DNA from: CAMYMQ01 sp963730305
Lineage (GTDB): Bacteria; Pseudomonadota; Alphaproteobacteria; Bin65
NCBI GenBank assembly: GCA_963730305.1
Contig: CAVSRB010000010.1
Span: 1 to 60,529 of the forward strand
DNA length: 60,529 nucleotides
Reading direction: 5' to 3'
The position numbers were made by a program, and so were the translations under genes. Shown in pieces: positions 42,178 through 51,615 of the stretch. The notes beneath the pieces are model-generated. The model saw nothing but the letters and a program-made list of their open reading frames with translations. It had not been told where the DNA came from and did not search any database. Position 1 is the stretch's first letter; every line of letters begins with the position of its first letter.

Positions 42178-43395
42178 ATGCCCTCCGCCCGTACCGTTGC
42201 GACCGGTGGCCTGCTCGCCGGGCTCACCGCCTACAGCTCGGTCTCGACCGACCTCTACCTGCCGTCGCTGCCGTCGCTCGCCGACTATTTCCACACCGAC
42301 GCGGGCACGGTCCAGCTCACGCTCAGCCTGTTCTTCGCCGGCTTCGCCGTGTCCCAGCTCGCCTACGGGCCGCTGTCCGACCGCTTCGGCCGGCTGCCGG
42401 TGCTCTACGCCGGCCTCGTCCTCTACCTGCTCGCCAGCCTCGGCTGCGCGCTGGCGACCAGCATCGACATGCTGATCGCCAGCCGCTTCGTCCAGGCGAT
42501 CGGCGCCTGCGCCGGGCCGGTGCTGGCGCGGGCGATGGTCCGCGACCTCTACGGCGCCAAGCAGGCCCCGCGCGTGCTCGCCTACCTGGCGACGGTGATG
42601 GGCATCCTGCCGATCCTGATGCCGATCGCCGGCAGCGTGCTGACCGCCGAGTTCGGCTGGCGCGCCAACTTCATCGCGCTGGCGGGCTTCGCGGCGGTCA
42701 CCATCGTCGCCAGCCTGGTGCTGCTGCGCGAGACCAACCAGTGGCGCGACCCCGAGGCGGCGCATCCCCGGATACTGGCGCGGACCTACCTCGGCCTGCT
42801 GCGCAACCGCCGCTACCTCGGCTACACCACATGCCTGTCCTTCATCTTCGGCGGGCTGGTCGCCTATATCGCCAACATCTCCTTCGTGCTGATCGACTAT
42901 GCCGGGGTCCCGGTCGAGGCGTTCGGCCTCTATTTCGCCGCTTCGGTCTTCGCCTTCATCGGCAGCACCTTCGTCTCCGGCCGGATCACGCTGCGCGTCG
43001 GCACCGACCGGATGATCACGATCGGCGGCGTGATCTGCCTGCTCGGCGGCCTCGCGGTGATGGCGGTCGCCTTCGCCGGGGTGCGCAGCGGCTGGGCCTA
43101 CGTCATCGCCATCGTGCCGTTCCTCGGCGGCCTCGGCTTCGTCTTCCCCAACGCGATGGGCGCGGCGATCGCACCGTTCCAGCGCCAGGCGGGCTCGGCC
43201 TCGGCGCTGTCGGGCTTCGTCCAGATGACCGTGGGCGGGCTGACGGTCTTCGTCACCGGCGTGCTGGCCGACGGCACGCCGCGGGTGATGGCGGTATCGG
43301 TGCTGGTGCTGGCCATGTTGTCGACCGGCAGCTTCTTCGCGCTGACCCGGGCGGCGCCTGACGCCGAGCTGGCCGCCGATCGCCCGGCCCCCTGA
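42178..43395 (+). CDS. Bcr/CflA family multidrug MFS transporter
   Basis: 405 residues with 12 membrane helices. The start TDLYLPSLPSLADYFHTDAG and FFAGFAVSQLAYGPLSDRFG (motif A between helices 2 and 3) are typical of Bcr/CflA. RFVQAIGACAGPVLARAMVR is motif B, and AYLATVMGILPILMPIAGS is motif C, which marks drug:H+ antiporters. It exports drugs or small metabolites to the periplasm. It stands alone, with no regulator adjacent; the substrate is unknown. ATG 42178. Confidence 0.92.
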   Translation: MPSARTVATGGLLAGLTAYSSVSTDLYLPSLPSLADYFHTDAGTVQLTLSLFFAGFAVSQLAYGPLSDRFGRLPVLYAGLVLYLLASLGCALATSIDMLIASRFVQAIGACAGPVLARAMVRDLYGAKQAPRVLAYLATVMGILPILMPIAGSVLTAEFGWRANFIALAGFAAVTIVASLVLLRETNQWRDPEAAHPRILARTYLGLLRNRRYLGYTTCLSFIFGGLVAYIANISFVLIDYAGVPVEAFGLYFAASVFAFIGSTFVSGRITLRVGTDRMITIGGVICLLGGLAVMAVAFAGVRSGWAYVIAIVPFLGGLGFVFPNAMGAAIAPFQRQAGSASALSGFVQMTVGGLTVFVTGVLADGTPRVMAVSVLVLAMLSTGSFFALTRAAPDAELAADRPAP

Positions 43396-43411
43396 GCCCG
43401 GTCCCGGCCGG

Positions 43412-43999
43412 CTACTCCAGGTTTTCGTCGGGGTAGACGCCCCATATGTCGCGGCGGCGCAGCCAGCCGGCATAGTCGCCGACCGACAGCCGGCACCAGT
43501 CGCCCTTGCAGCGTTCCAGGTGGCCGATCACGGTGGGCTCGATCCGCGCCACCGCCGCCGCCTTGTCCGACGGCTCCGCGCGCAGCGGGTGGATGCTTCC
43601 GGTGATCAGCACGGTGCGCTTCGAGGTCAGGTTGCGCACGTGCATCCAGCCCTCGGTCCCCCACGGGTCGCGGATGTAGCGCCAGATGCCGTAGTCGCGC
43701 AGGATTTCGACCGGCAGGCCGCGGCGGTGATAGACCCAGCGGATCGGATAGCGCAGGCCCGGCCCGACCCGCATGTTGACGACGCCGTGGCGCAGCGAGG
43801 CGAAGCGCGGCACCTTCGATTTCTGTTCGGTGGCGCCGCCGGCGGTGGCCGTGGCGCAGAGCAGCACCGAGGCGACGGCCATGGAGAGGAGGGCTCGGGA
43901 AGCGAGGGATCGGCAGACGAGGACTCGCGCGACCGCGGCCCGGATCGGGCGCCGGCGCCGGTCCGACCACCGCTTCATCCTGTCGCGCGCGCTCGTCAT
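43412..43999 (-). CDS. SH3 domain-containing secreted protein
   Basis: 195 residues: basic N-terminus, signal segment (RALLSMAVASVLLCATATAG) and two bacterial SH3-like repeats. The first runs ASLRHGVVNMRVGPGLRYPI to GIWRYIRDPWGTEGWMHVRN, the second LRAEPSDKAAAVARIEPTVI to DWCRLSVGDYAGWLRRRDIW. These probably bind cell-wall peptides in the periplasm. This architecture is common in Alphaproteobacteria, where the gene often lies next to a 2-hydroxyacid dehydrogenase gene, as here (divergent). Confidence 0.88.
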   Translation of the reverse strand: MTSARDRMKRWSDRRRRPIRAAVARVLVCRSLASRALLSMAVASVLLCATATAGGATEQKSKVPRFASLRHGVVNMRVGPGLRYPIRWVYHRRGLPVEILRDYGIWRYIRDPWGTEGWMHVRNLTSKRTVLITGSIHPLRAEPSDKAAAVARIEPTVIGHLERCKGDWCRLSVGDYAGWLRRRDIWGVYPDENLE

Positions 44000-44151
44000 C
44001 TGACCGCGCTATTCATACCACCGCCGGGCGACCGGCGGTCAAGGCCGCGCGGCCCGTCACGGCCATCGCAGCCCGGCCGGTCATGTCCGCTGGACATGGC
44101 CGGGTGCGCTTGCTACGCAGGGACGCCTCAACCGGTCCGAACGAGGGGACG

Positions 44152-45138
44152 ATGCCGCAGGAAAAACCGGTCGTCGTGGTGACACGAAAGCTGCCCGACC
44201 CGATCGAGACGCGGATGATGGAGCTGTTCGACACGCGCCTCAATCGCGACGACCGGCCGTTGACGCGCGAGGACATCGTCGAGGCGTGCAAGACCGCCGA
44301 CGTGCTGGTCCCCACCGTCACCGACCGCATCGACAAGGGCGTGCTCGCCCAGGCCGGGCCGCGGCTGCGCCTGATCGCGTCGTTCGGCACCGGCGTCGAC
44401 CATATCGACCTGGCCACCGCGCGCGAGCGCGGCATCACCGTGACCAACACCCCCGGCGTGCTGACCGAGGACACCGCCGACATGACCATGGCGCTGATCC
44501 TCGCGGTGTCGCGCCGGCTGTCGGAGGGCGAGCGGCTGATCCGCTCGGGCAACTGGACCGGCTGGGGGCCGACCACGATGCTCGGCCACCGGATCTGGGG
44601 CAAGCGGCTCGGCATCCTCGGCATGGGCCGGATCGGCTCGGCCGTGGCGCGGCGCGCGCGCGGCTTCGGCCTGTCGGTGCACTACCACAACCGCCGCCGG
44701 GTCGACGAAGCCTTCGAGCAGGAGCTCGAGGCGACCTACTGGGAGAGCCTCGACCAGATGCTCGCCCACATGGACGTGGTCTCGGTCAACTGCCCGCACA
44801 CGCCGGCGACCTACCACCTGTTGTCGGCGCGGCGGCTCAAGCTGATGAAGCCGCACGCCATCGTCGTCAACACCGCCCGCGGCGAGGTGATCGACGAGAA
44901 CGCGCTGGTCCGCATGCTGGGCAAGGGCGAGCTCGCCGGCGCCGGCCTCGACGTGTTCGAGCACGAGCCCGCGGTCAATCCCAAGCTGCTCGAGCTGGAG
45001 AACGTCGTGCTCCTGCCGCACATGGGCTCGGCCACGATCGAGGGCCGCATCGACATGGGCGAGAAGGTCATCATCAACATCAAGACCTTCGTCGACGGCC
45101 ACAAGCCGCCGGACCGCGTGATCGAGGCAATGTTGTGA
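44152..45138 (+). CDS. D-2-hydroxyacid dehydrogenase (glyoxylate/hydroxypyruvate reductase)
   Basis: NAD(P)H-dependent reduction of glyoxylate or hydroxypyruvate. 328 residues. NAD-binding GKRLGILGMGRIGSAVARRA lies mid-protein. The catalytic Arg is in VVNTARGEVIDENALV, Glu in LDVFEHEPAVNPKL and His in LLPHMGSATIEGR. The start VVVVTRKLPDPIETRMMELF is that of the GyaR/GRHPR group. Removal of glyoxylate is relevant to a cell that uses the ethylmalonyl-CoA pathway, since that pathway produces it. ATG 44152 has GAGGGG upstream. Confidence 0.92.
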   Translation: MPQEKPVVVVTRKLPDPIETRMMELFDTRLNRDDRPLTREDIVEACKTADVLVPTVTDRIDKGVLAQAGPRLRLIASFGTGVDHIDLATARERGITVTNTPGVLTEDTADMTMALILAVSRRLSEGERLIRSGNWTGWGPTTMLGHRIWGKRLGILGMGRIGSAVARRARGFGLSVHYHNRRRVDEAFEQELEATYWESLDQMLAHMDVVSVNCPHTPATYHLLSARRLKLMKPHAIVVNTARGEVIDENALVRMLGKGELAGAGLDVFEHEPAVNPKLLELENVVLLPHMGSATIEGRIDMGEKVIINIKTFVDGHKPPDRVIEAML

Positions 45139-45217
45139 CCGGGTCCGGCCCGCGTTCCCTGCGGGCGCGCCGCCGTGCTAGGCTGTCGGCGGTCCGGGCC
45201 TTTGAAATGATGGCAGC

Positions 45218-45424
45218 GTGAGCACCTTCGTCCTTCTCGCCCTCGTGGGCGGTTACATTCTGTTCTGCGTCCTGATGATCGTGCCGCTGTGGCGCGTCTA
45301 CCGGCGCACCGGGCTCAACCCCGCGCTGTCGATCCTGTTCGCCGTGCCGGTCGCGGGGCCGCTCGTGGTCCTGCTCCTGCTCGCCTTCAACGACTGGCCC
45401 GCCGCGCCGGGCGGTCAATCCTAG
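45218..45424 (+). CDS. Small membrane protein (partner of FHA protein)
   Basis: 68 residues with two hydrophobic segments (FVLLALVGGYILFCVLMIVP and ILFAVPVAGPLVVLLLLAF) around the loop WRVYRRTGLNPALS. The loop resembles TWRAFAKAGIGGAWS in the membrane domain of the FHA protein at 46254, as if both carry the same short membrane module. GTG start 45218. It ends 26 bases before the first FHA gene, so the three genes 45218-47682 are probably one unit. Confidence 0.65.
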   Translation: MSTFVLLALVGGYILFCVLMIVPLWRVYRRTGLNPALSILFAVPVAGPLVVLLLLAFNDWPAAPGGQS

Positions 45425-45450
45425 CGTCCCGGATCGCGGGCGCGGATCGC

Positions 45451-46137
45451 ATGGATGTCGGCCTCGAGATCGCCGTTCGGCTGCTGATCGCCGCCTATGT
45501 CGGGGTCGGCGTCTGGCTCACGGTGATCGTGGTCCAGAAGGCGGGCTTCGGCTGGTGGTGGGGCATCGCGCCCTGGCTGCCCAGCATCTTCTGGATGTTC
45601 CCGGGCATCGAGATCGTCGGCGTGCTGGCCGCGCCGGTGCCCCTGATCTTCGCCTACATCTTCGCCTTCATCGCCTGGCCGCTCGACCGCTACCGCACCG
45701 CCAACCACCCCGCGATGCCGCCGCCGGGCGCGGACGCCGACGACTTCGCCCTGACCCAGAAGGGCGCCGCCGTGTCGCCGGCCGCCATGCAGAACTTCGA
45801 CGACATGCAGCCGACCTCGTGGCTGCTCACCGGCTTCGACGAGGCGGGGCGGGTGGTCCGGCTGGAGCTGCCCGACGAGGACCTGTCGACCCGGCGCGAC
45901 GGCTTCGTCATCGGCCGCAGCCCGCAGTCCTCGGAACTGCTGATCGCCGACGACAGCGTGTCGCGCCGCCACGCCCGGGTGTTCCTGCGCGCCGGCCGCC
46001 TGTCGATCGAGGATCTCGGTTCCGCCAACGGCACCACCGTCGGCGGCGCGGTGCTGCAGCCGCACGAGCCCAGCACGATCGACAAGGGCGACACGGTCGA
46101 GGTCGGCGCGGTGCGCCTGACCGTGTCGCGGGGATGA
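45451..46137 (+). CDS. Membrane protein with C-terminal FHA domain
   Basis: 228 residues. Two N-terminal membrane helices (EIAVRLLIAAYVGVGVWLTV; VLAAPVPLIFAYIFAFIAWP) are followed by a linker and an FHA domain at residues 145-228. The domain contains GFVIGRSPQSSELLIADDSV, SRRHARVF and IEDLGSANGTTVGG, so the Arg/Ser/His/Asn residues that read phosphothreonine are present. It therefore should bind a phosphorylated protein at the inner face of the membrane. No Ser/Thr kinase gene is in the window. Confidence 0.85.
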   Translation: MDVGLEIAVRLLIAAYVGVGVWLTVIVVQKAGFGWWWGIAPWLPSIFWMFPGIEIVGVLAAPVPLIFAYIFAFIAWPLDRYRTANHPAMPPPGADADDFALTQKGAAVSPAAMQNFDDMQPTSWLLTGFDEAGRVVRLELPDEDLSTRRDGFVIGRSPQSSELLIADDSVSRRHARVFLRAGRLSIEDLGSANGTTVGGAVLQPHEPSTIDKGDTVEVGAVRLTVSRG

Positions 46138-46253
46138 CGCCGCCGTGACGATGGCAGCGACCGGAATCGCCGGCGGCGCCGTTACCGATACGAAATCCGG
46201 GCGCCGCGCCGCGGGGCGCGGGGCTGGGCGGGCCACCCGCCGCCGTATTACAC

Positions 46254-47682
46254 TTGGCCGTCCCCGGGACGGCTGACGGTCACAAAGGGGTGCCGGACTT
46301 GTCCTTTTCCAGCCTGCCGCCGTGGCTCCTGCCCGCGCTGATCGTGCACGTCGCATTGTTCGCGGTGCTGCTGCTGCCGACCTGGCGCGCCTTCGCCAAG
46401 GCGGGGATCGGCGGCGCCTGGTCGCTGGTGCTGGTCCTGCCGGGTCTGGGCCTGATCGTCGTCGCCGTGCTGCTCGGCGCGCCGGTGCTGCGCCGGGCGG
46501 GCTGGTCGCCGGCCTGGGCGATCCTGGCGATCATCCCGCTGGTCAACGTCGTCTTCCTGTGGCTGTTCGCCTATGCCCGCTGGACCCGCACGCGGACCGA
46601 GCCGGTCGACGAGCCGCAGACCGCGCGCCGCGCCGAGCCCAGGATCGCCGCCGCCTCGGCGCGGGTGGCCGCGCCCGAGCCGACGCTGTCGCGGCCGACC
46701 GACGACGGCTACGAAGGCGTCGACCCGCACAACCGCGGCCTCGCCGACGAGATCGACACGCCGCCCGCGGTCGGCGAAATCGACCTGGGCAAGGCCGACC
46801 TGGGCGAGCGGCGCACCATGATCGCCGGCGGCACCGCCGCGCCCGCAGCCGAAACGGCAATGCCGGCGGCGACCAAGCCCGAAGCGGCCAAGCCCGAAGC
46901 GGCCAAGTCGGAAGCGGCCACGCCCGAACCGGTCGAGCCGACGTTCGAAAAGCCGAAGGCCGCCAAGCCGGGCGCCACGAAGCCGGAGACGCGGGAACCG
47001 GAACCGTCCAAGTCCGAAGCGCCCAAGTCGGAGCCGCCAAGTCCGAAGCGGTGCCCAAGTCCGGAGCCGCCCGAGTCGGAGCCGTCCAAGTCGGATGCGC
47101 CTCGGTCGGATGCGCTCAAGTCCGAATCGCGCCGGCCGAGCCGGCCGAGACCGAACGGCGCCGGCAGCGTCCGAGTCCGCGGCGAGCCGAGCCCGAGCCC
47201 CGGAAAGAGCCTCTCAGCGACGAGCTGGCCCTGGCTGCCGGCGTGCTCAGCGATCTCGAAGCCGCGGAGCGGCGCCGGAGCCGCCGCCGGTCGCGCGCGC
47301 CCCCGGCGACGAGGACCGCACGGTGCCGATCCGCCACGCCGCGGCCGACGGCCCGCGGGTGTGGACCCTGCGCGGCGTCAACGCCCGCTCGGCCAACATC
47401 GAGGTGACGATCCGCGAGGAGGACCTGAGCCAGTCCGACACCGGCATCCTGGTCGGCCGCTCCAACCGGGTCGACTTCATCATCGGCGACGAATTGGTGT
47501 CGCGGAACCACGCCCGCTTCGTCTACCACGACGGCGCGCTGTGCGTGGAAGACCTCGATTCGATGAACGGCACCTGGGTCGACGGCGCCCAGCTCGACTC
47601 GAACCAGCCGACCCCGGTCGCCGATCAGAGCGAGGTCGAGTTCGGCAAGATCAAGCTGCTGGTGACCGAGACGGCCGCGTAG
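46254..47682 (+). CDS. Membrane FHA protein with repetitive linker, frameshifted
   Basis: About 475 residues when joined. Membrane domain of three helices (LLPALIVHVALFAVLLLPTW; WSLVLVLPGLGLIVVAVLL; WAILAIIPLVNVVFLWLFAY), then a long linker built on degenerate five-residue repeats of the type KPEAA/KSEAA. A C-terminal FHA domain from 47320 on contains GILVGRSNRVDFIIGDELVS, RNHARFVYHDG and VEDLDSMNGTWVDG. Two frame breaks fall in the G+C-rich linker (about 47040 and 47270), which is exactly where sequencing slips or repeat-length change would occur. It is paralogous in layout to the FHA protein just upstream. TTG 46299 is a possible later start. Confidence 0.75.
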
Positions 47683-47709
47683 GCGCCGCTCCCTGCGGGC
47701 CGGTTCAGG

Positions 47710-48462
47710 TCAGGACCGCCCCTTCTTCCCCGCGCCGGACCCGCGCTCGCCGCGAACCCGCACCGCGAGCGACGCGAGGAACGGATCGGTCGCGCCCGCC
47801 GCCCCGGCTGCGCCCGTCGCGGCGCGCACCGCCCGCTTGGTCATCTGCCGCGCCAGGGCCGGGGCTTCGAGGAGGCGTGACACCAGCGCCTCGGCCGCCT
47901 TGTGCAGGTCGCCCGCGGGCACGACGTCGCTCACCAGGTCCAGCCGGACCATCGCATCCGGGTCCAGGCTCTCGTTCAACAGCAGCAGGCGCCTGGTCCG
48001 GTCGGCGCCCAACAGCCCGGTCAGCACCGGGATGCCGTTCCAGGTCATCGGGATGCCCAGGGAGACTTCGGGAAAGGCCAGCCGTGCCGTGTCCGCGGCG
48101 ATCCTGAAGTCGCTCGCCAGGCCGATGATCGCGCCGGAGCCGATCGCGGGACCGTTGAACACCGTCACCGTGATCGCGCGCAGGCGCGACCATGCTTCGA
48201 CGGCTGCGCCCGTCCGTTCCTGCCAATGCAGGGTATCGTCGGCGTCCAGCGTCGCCAGCTCCTTGAGGTCGGTGCCGCCGCAGAAAGACGGTCCCTCGCC
48301 GAGCAGCACGACGATCTCGACATCGCGGTTGCGGTCCAGCGTCACGATCGCGTCCTCGAAGGCGGCGAGCATCTTCGTGTCGAAGGCGTTCCGCCGATCG
48401 GGCGCGTTGAGCACGACCCGGGCGACCGGGCCCTCGATCGTCAGGACGATGTCGTCCGCCAT
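47710..48462 (-). CDS. Enoyl-CoA hydratase/isomerase (crotonase) family
   Basis: 250 residues. The crotonase oxyanion-hole segments are FDTKMLAAFEDAIVTL with GEGPSFCGGTDLKELATLD, and FNGPAIGSGAIIGLASDFRI. In the second catalytic region, LAFPEVSLGIPMTWNGIPVL replaces the usual glutamate-bearing EVKLGLIPG pattern, so the exact reaction (hydration, isomerisation or hydrolysis) is open. ATG 48462 overlaps the lyase stop by 22 bases, giving a coupled operon ligase-lyase-hydratase. Confidence 0.85.
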   Translation of the reverse strand: MADDIVLTIEGPVARVVLNAPDRRNAFDTKMLAAFEDAIVTLDRNRDVEIVVLLGEGPSFCGGTDLKELATLDADDTLHWQERTGAAVEAWSRLRAITVTVFNGPAIGSGAIIGLASDFRIAADTARLAFPEVSLGIPMTWNGIPVLTGLLGADRTRRLLLLNESLDPDAMVRLDLVSDVVPAGDLHKAAEALVSRLLEAPALARQMTKRAVRAATGAAGAAGATDPFLASLAVRVRGERGSGAGKKGRS

Positions 48463-49847
48463 GTCCTCGTCCTCCACTCGTCCTCGGTGTCTTTGTAGGC
48501 GCGGATCGCGGCGTCGACGATCGCCGGCGCGGCGCCCAGATACCGGTCCGGCTCCAATAGGCGCTCGATCTCGCGGCGCGACAGATGGCGGGATATCTCG
48601 CGGTGGCGCACGAGGCAGTCGACGAAGGGCGTGCGCGAATTGTCCGCCTCGCGCACCGCCTCGGTCACCGCCCGGTGCGCCTCGGGCCGGCCCATCGCAT
48701 CGGCGAGTCGGAGCATGACCGCCTCGGCGACGATCCGGCCGTCGGTCGCCGCCAGGTTGCGCGCCATCGCGTCGGGATCGACGTGGAGCCCGGCGAACAC
48801 GTCGTTGAGCCGCTCGACCAGGCCGCCGGTCAGGATGAAGGATTCGGGAACGAGCCGCCACAGCACGATGCCCGTGCCCATATCGCGGTCGTCCTGGGCG
48901 ACCATCGCGCCGACCGCCGCGGCCGTTTGGGCGCGCACCGTCTGCGCGGCGGCGATGATCGCTTCGCTGCGGATCGGGTTCCGCTTTTGCGGCATGGTGC
49001 TGCTGCCGACCTGATCCGCCCCCTGGTCCTCGGCGACCTCGCCGATTTCGGTCCGGCTGAGGAAGTAGACCTCGCGCGCCAGCTTTTCGGCGGTCGCCGC
49101 GACCAGGCCGAACAGCGACAGACACTCGGTGAACCGGTCCGGACTGGCGTGCCAGCTCGCGCCGGGCTCGCCCAGGCCCAGGTCTCGCATCACGGCGGCG
49201 CGCAGCTCGAATGCGCGCGGCCCATAGCCTGCCATCGTTCCCGCCGCGCCGCCGAACGAGCCGACCAGGATTCGCGGCCGCATCTCGCGCAGCCGCGCCA
49301 GGTGGCGACCGACCTCTTCCAGCCAGACGGCGGCGCGCAGGCCGAAGGTGGTCGGCAGCGCGTGTTGGCCATGGGTGCGGGCAGCCATCGGCGTCGTCTT
49401 GTACCGCCCGGCGAGCCCGCACAGCGCCTCCGCCAGGCGCACCAGGTGTTGCTCGATCACCGTCAGCCCGTCGCGGACCAGGAGCATGTAGCCGGTGTCC
49501 ATGACATCCTGGGTGGTCGCACCCAGGTGGACATAGCGGCCGGCCTCTCCCGCGGCCGCGGCCAGGGCGCGGACCAGGGGAACGAGCGGATGGCCGCTCT
49601 CGGCGATCCCGGCGGCGATGGCGGAGTGGTCGAGCCGGTCGACCGTCGCCGCCGCCGCGATCGCGGTCGCCGCCTCGGCCGGGATGACGCCCAGCGCTCC
49701 CTGGCCTCGGGCCAGTGCCGCCTCGACGTCGAGCCAGGCCTGCAACAGCGCCCGCTCGCCGAACCGAGCACGCATGGCGGCGCTGCCGAAGAAGTGGTCG
49801 AGGAGCGCCGGCGCGCCGTCGACCTCGCCGATTGGACCGCCGGTCAT
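48441..49847 (-). CDS. Fumarase/aspartase superfamily lyase (CMLE/adenylosuccinate lyase-like)
   Basis: 468 residues. The superfamily signature is GSSTMPQKRNPIRSEAIIA (SSxMPxKxNP). The first catalytic block is YVHLGATTQDVMDTGYMLLV (TxxD) and the second AARTHGQHALPTTFGLRAAV. These resemble 3-carboxy-cis,cis-muconate cycloisomerase and adenylosuccinate lyase more than fumarase. The reaction would be a beta-elimination (or its reverse) releasing or adding a carboxylate-stabilised group. It overlaps the AMP-ligase stop by 4 bases (ATGA) and the hydratase start, which argues that its substrate is part of the same CoA-based pathway, not purine synthesis. Confidence 0.85.
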   Translation of the reverse strand: MTGGPIGEVDGAPALLDHFFGSAAMRARFGERALLQAWLDVEAALARGQGALGVIPAEAATAIAAAATVDRLDHSAIAAGIAESGHPLVPLVRALAAAAGEAGRYVHLGATTQDVMDTGYMLLVRDGLTVIEQHLVRLAEALCGLAGRYKTTPMAARTHGQHALPTTFGLRAAVWLEEVGRHLARLREMRPRILVGSFGGAAGTMAGYGPRAFELRAAVMRDLGLGEPGASWHASPDRFTECLSLFGLVAATAEKLAREVYFLSRTEIGEVAEDQGADQVGSSTMPQKRNPIRSEAIIAAAQTVRAQTAAAVGAMVAQDDRDMGTGIVLWRLVPESFILTGGLVERLNDVFAGLHVDPDAMARNLAATDGRIVAEAVMLRLADAMGRPEAHRAVTEAVREADNSRTPFVDCLVRHREISRHLSRREIERLLEPDRYLGAAPAIVDAAIRAYKDTEDEWRTRTWRTTSS

Positions 49848-51443
49848 GGCCGGCCCCCGCGCGCGGCGGCGTCTTTCAGGGCGACACGGTCGACCTTGCC
49901 ATTGGCCAGCAGCGGCAGGGCGTCGCGGGTTTCGTAATGGTCGGGTCTCATGTGGCGGGGCAAGGCGTTCGCCGCGTGGGCGCGGACGGCGTCGATGTCG
50001 ATCGTCTGGTCGGCTCCCGGCACCAGCACGGCATGGATCTCCTCTCCCCAATGCGACGACGGCGCGGGCACCACGCAGGCGTCGGCCACCCCCGGGGCGG
50101 CGCGCAACGCATCCTCGACCTCGTACGGCGACACGTTCTCGCCGCCGCGGATTATCAATTCCTTGAGGCGCGCTGTCACCTGCAGGCAGCCGCCGACCAG
50201 CCGGCCGAGGTCCCCGGTGCGCAGCCAGCCGTCGTGGGTGACCGCCGCCGCGGTGGCCTCGGGGTCGTCGACGTAACCGGACATCAAGGTCGGCCCCCGC
50301 ACCCAGATCTCGCCGACGCCGTTGCCGTCGACGTCGCTGCCGGTCTCGGGATCGACGATGCGCACGGCGACGCCCGGCAAGGGCGGTCCGGCGGTGGTGA
50401 AGGCCAGGTCCGCCGGCTCGTCGCCGCGGGTCACGGCGATCGTCGGCGCGAACTCGGTCTGGCCGTAGACCATGCCCATATGGTCCAGCCCCATCTCGCG
50501 GACGGCGCGGGCGCACAGGTCGGGCGGCAGGAAGGCGCCGCCGGCGATGCCGACCCGCAGCGACGGCGTGGCCGTGGCGGTCGCGGCCATCCGGTCGAGC
50601 AGGTTGGCGTACATGGTCGGCACGCCCTCGATGACCGTGCAGTTGGTGTCGACGATCCGGTCGAGCACGGTGTCGGTCTGGAAGCGGTGGAAGCCGACCC
50701 AGGCCGCGTCCTGGACCAGCGACAGGATCAGCCCGGTCGAAAGGCCCTGCCGAGTGGAACAGCGGCAGCGGCGCGGCGATGCGGTCACCCCTGCGAATGC
50801 CGGCGGCGCGTGCGGTCAACGCCGCATTGGTCACCAGCGCCCGGTGGGACAGGATCACCGCCTTGGGCCGACCGGTGCTGCCCGAGGTGAACTGGATGTT
50901 GAGCGGCGCTTCCGGGCTGCCCTGGGGCGGCGGCGCCGGGGCGGCGTCGAGAAGGGCATCGAGGTCGAAACGGCCGTCGGCGCCGGGCATGACCGTCGTC
51001 CCGCGCAGGCCCGCCGCATGGCCGGCCGCCTCGGCGATCGCCGCCATCGGCACGCCGCGCGCCGAGGCGTCGGCGAACAGCCAGGCCGGTCGGGTCTGAC
51101 GCAGGGCGGCGACCAGGTCGGCCTCGCCGAGGTTGGGATGGATCGCGACCAGCGCCGCGCCGCGCCAGGCCGCGGCGGCCAGCCACACCGCCCAGGCCAG
51201 CGAGGTCTGGCCCCAAACGGCAATGCGGTCGCCGGGGCCGATGTCGCGCGCAGCCAGATGGGCGGCAGCCCGGCCGGCGAGGGTCGCCGTCTCGGCCCAG
51301 TCGAACGGACGGTCGACCTCGGCCGGCGCCAGTCCGCCGGCGGCGCGTCCCGCCGCCGCCTGCTCGGCGCGGCGGAGCAGCAGGGCGTCGAGGGCGAGGG
51401 TTTCGGGCGGGGTCGGGTCGTCGGGAAGATCGCGTGCGGTCAT
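49844..51443 (-). CDS. AMP-dependent acyl-CoA synthetase, frameshifted
   Basis: About 530 residues when joined. N-terminal half has NIQFTSGSTGRPKAVILSHR (P-loop A3). C-terminal half has MGMVYGQTEFAPTIAVTRGD (A5), GWLRTGDLGRLVGGCLQVTA (A7) with RLKELIIRGGENVSPYEVED (A8), and the invariant lysine in LPLLANGKVDRVAL (A10). The frame is broken near 50750: PLFHSAG, then LSTGLILSLVQDAAWVG in the next frame. It activates an unknown acid to its CoA ester, first step of the operon with the lyase and hydratase. ATG 51443; the TetR operators lie about 190 bases upstream. Confidence 0.87.
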
Positions 51444-51615
51444 GCTTCGGGCGCTGCGGATACGGGCCGGTTCGGCGCGGGCGGTTCGGGGATCGCCGGT
51501 GGCGGGTCGCGGACGCTCCCGCCGGCGCGGCCGGCCATCATCGGGGAGCCGCCTCCAGACCACAAGCCCGCTGAGCGGTCTGCGCCGCGTGTCGCGCAAT
51601 ACCTTGGCGGCAACC

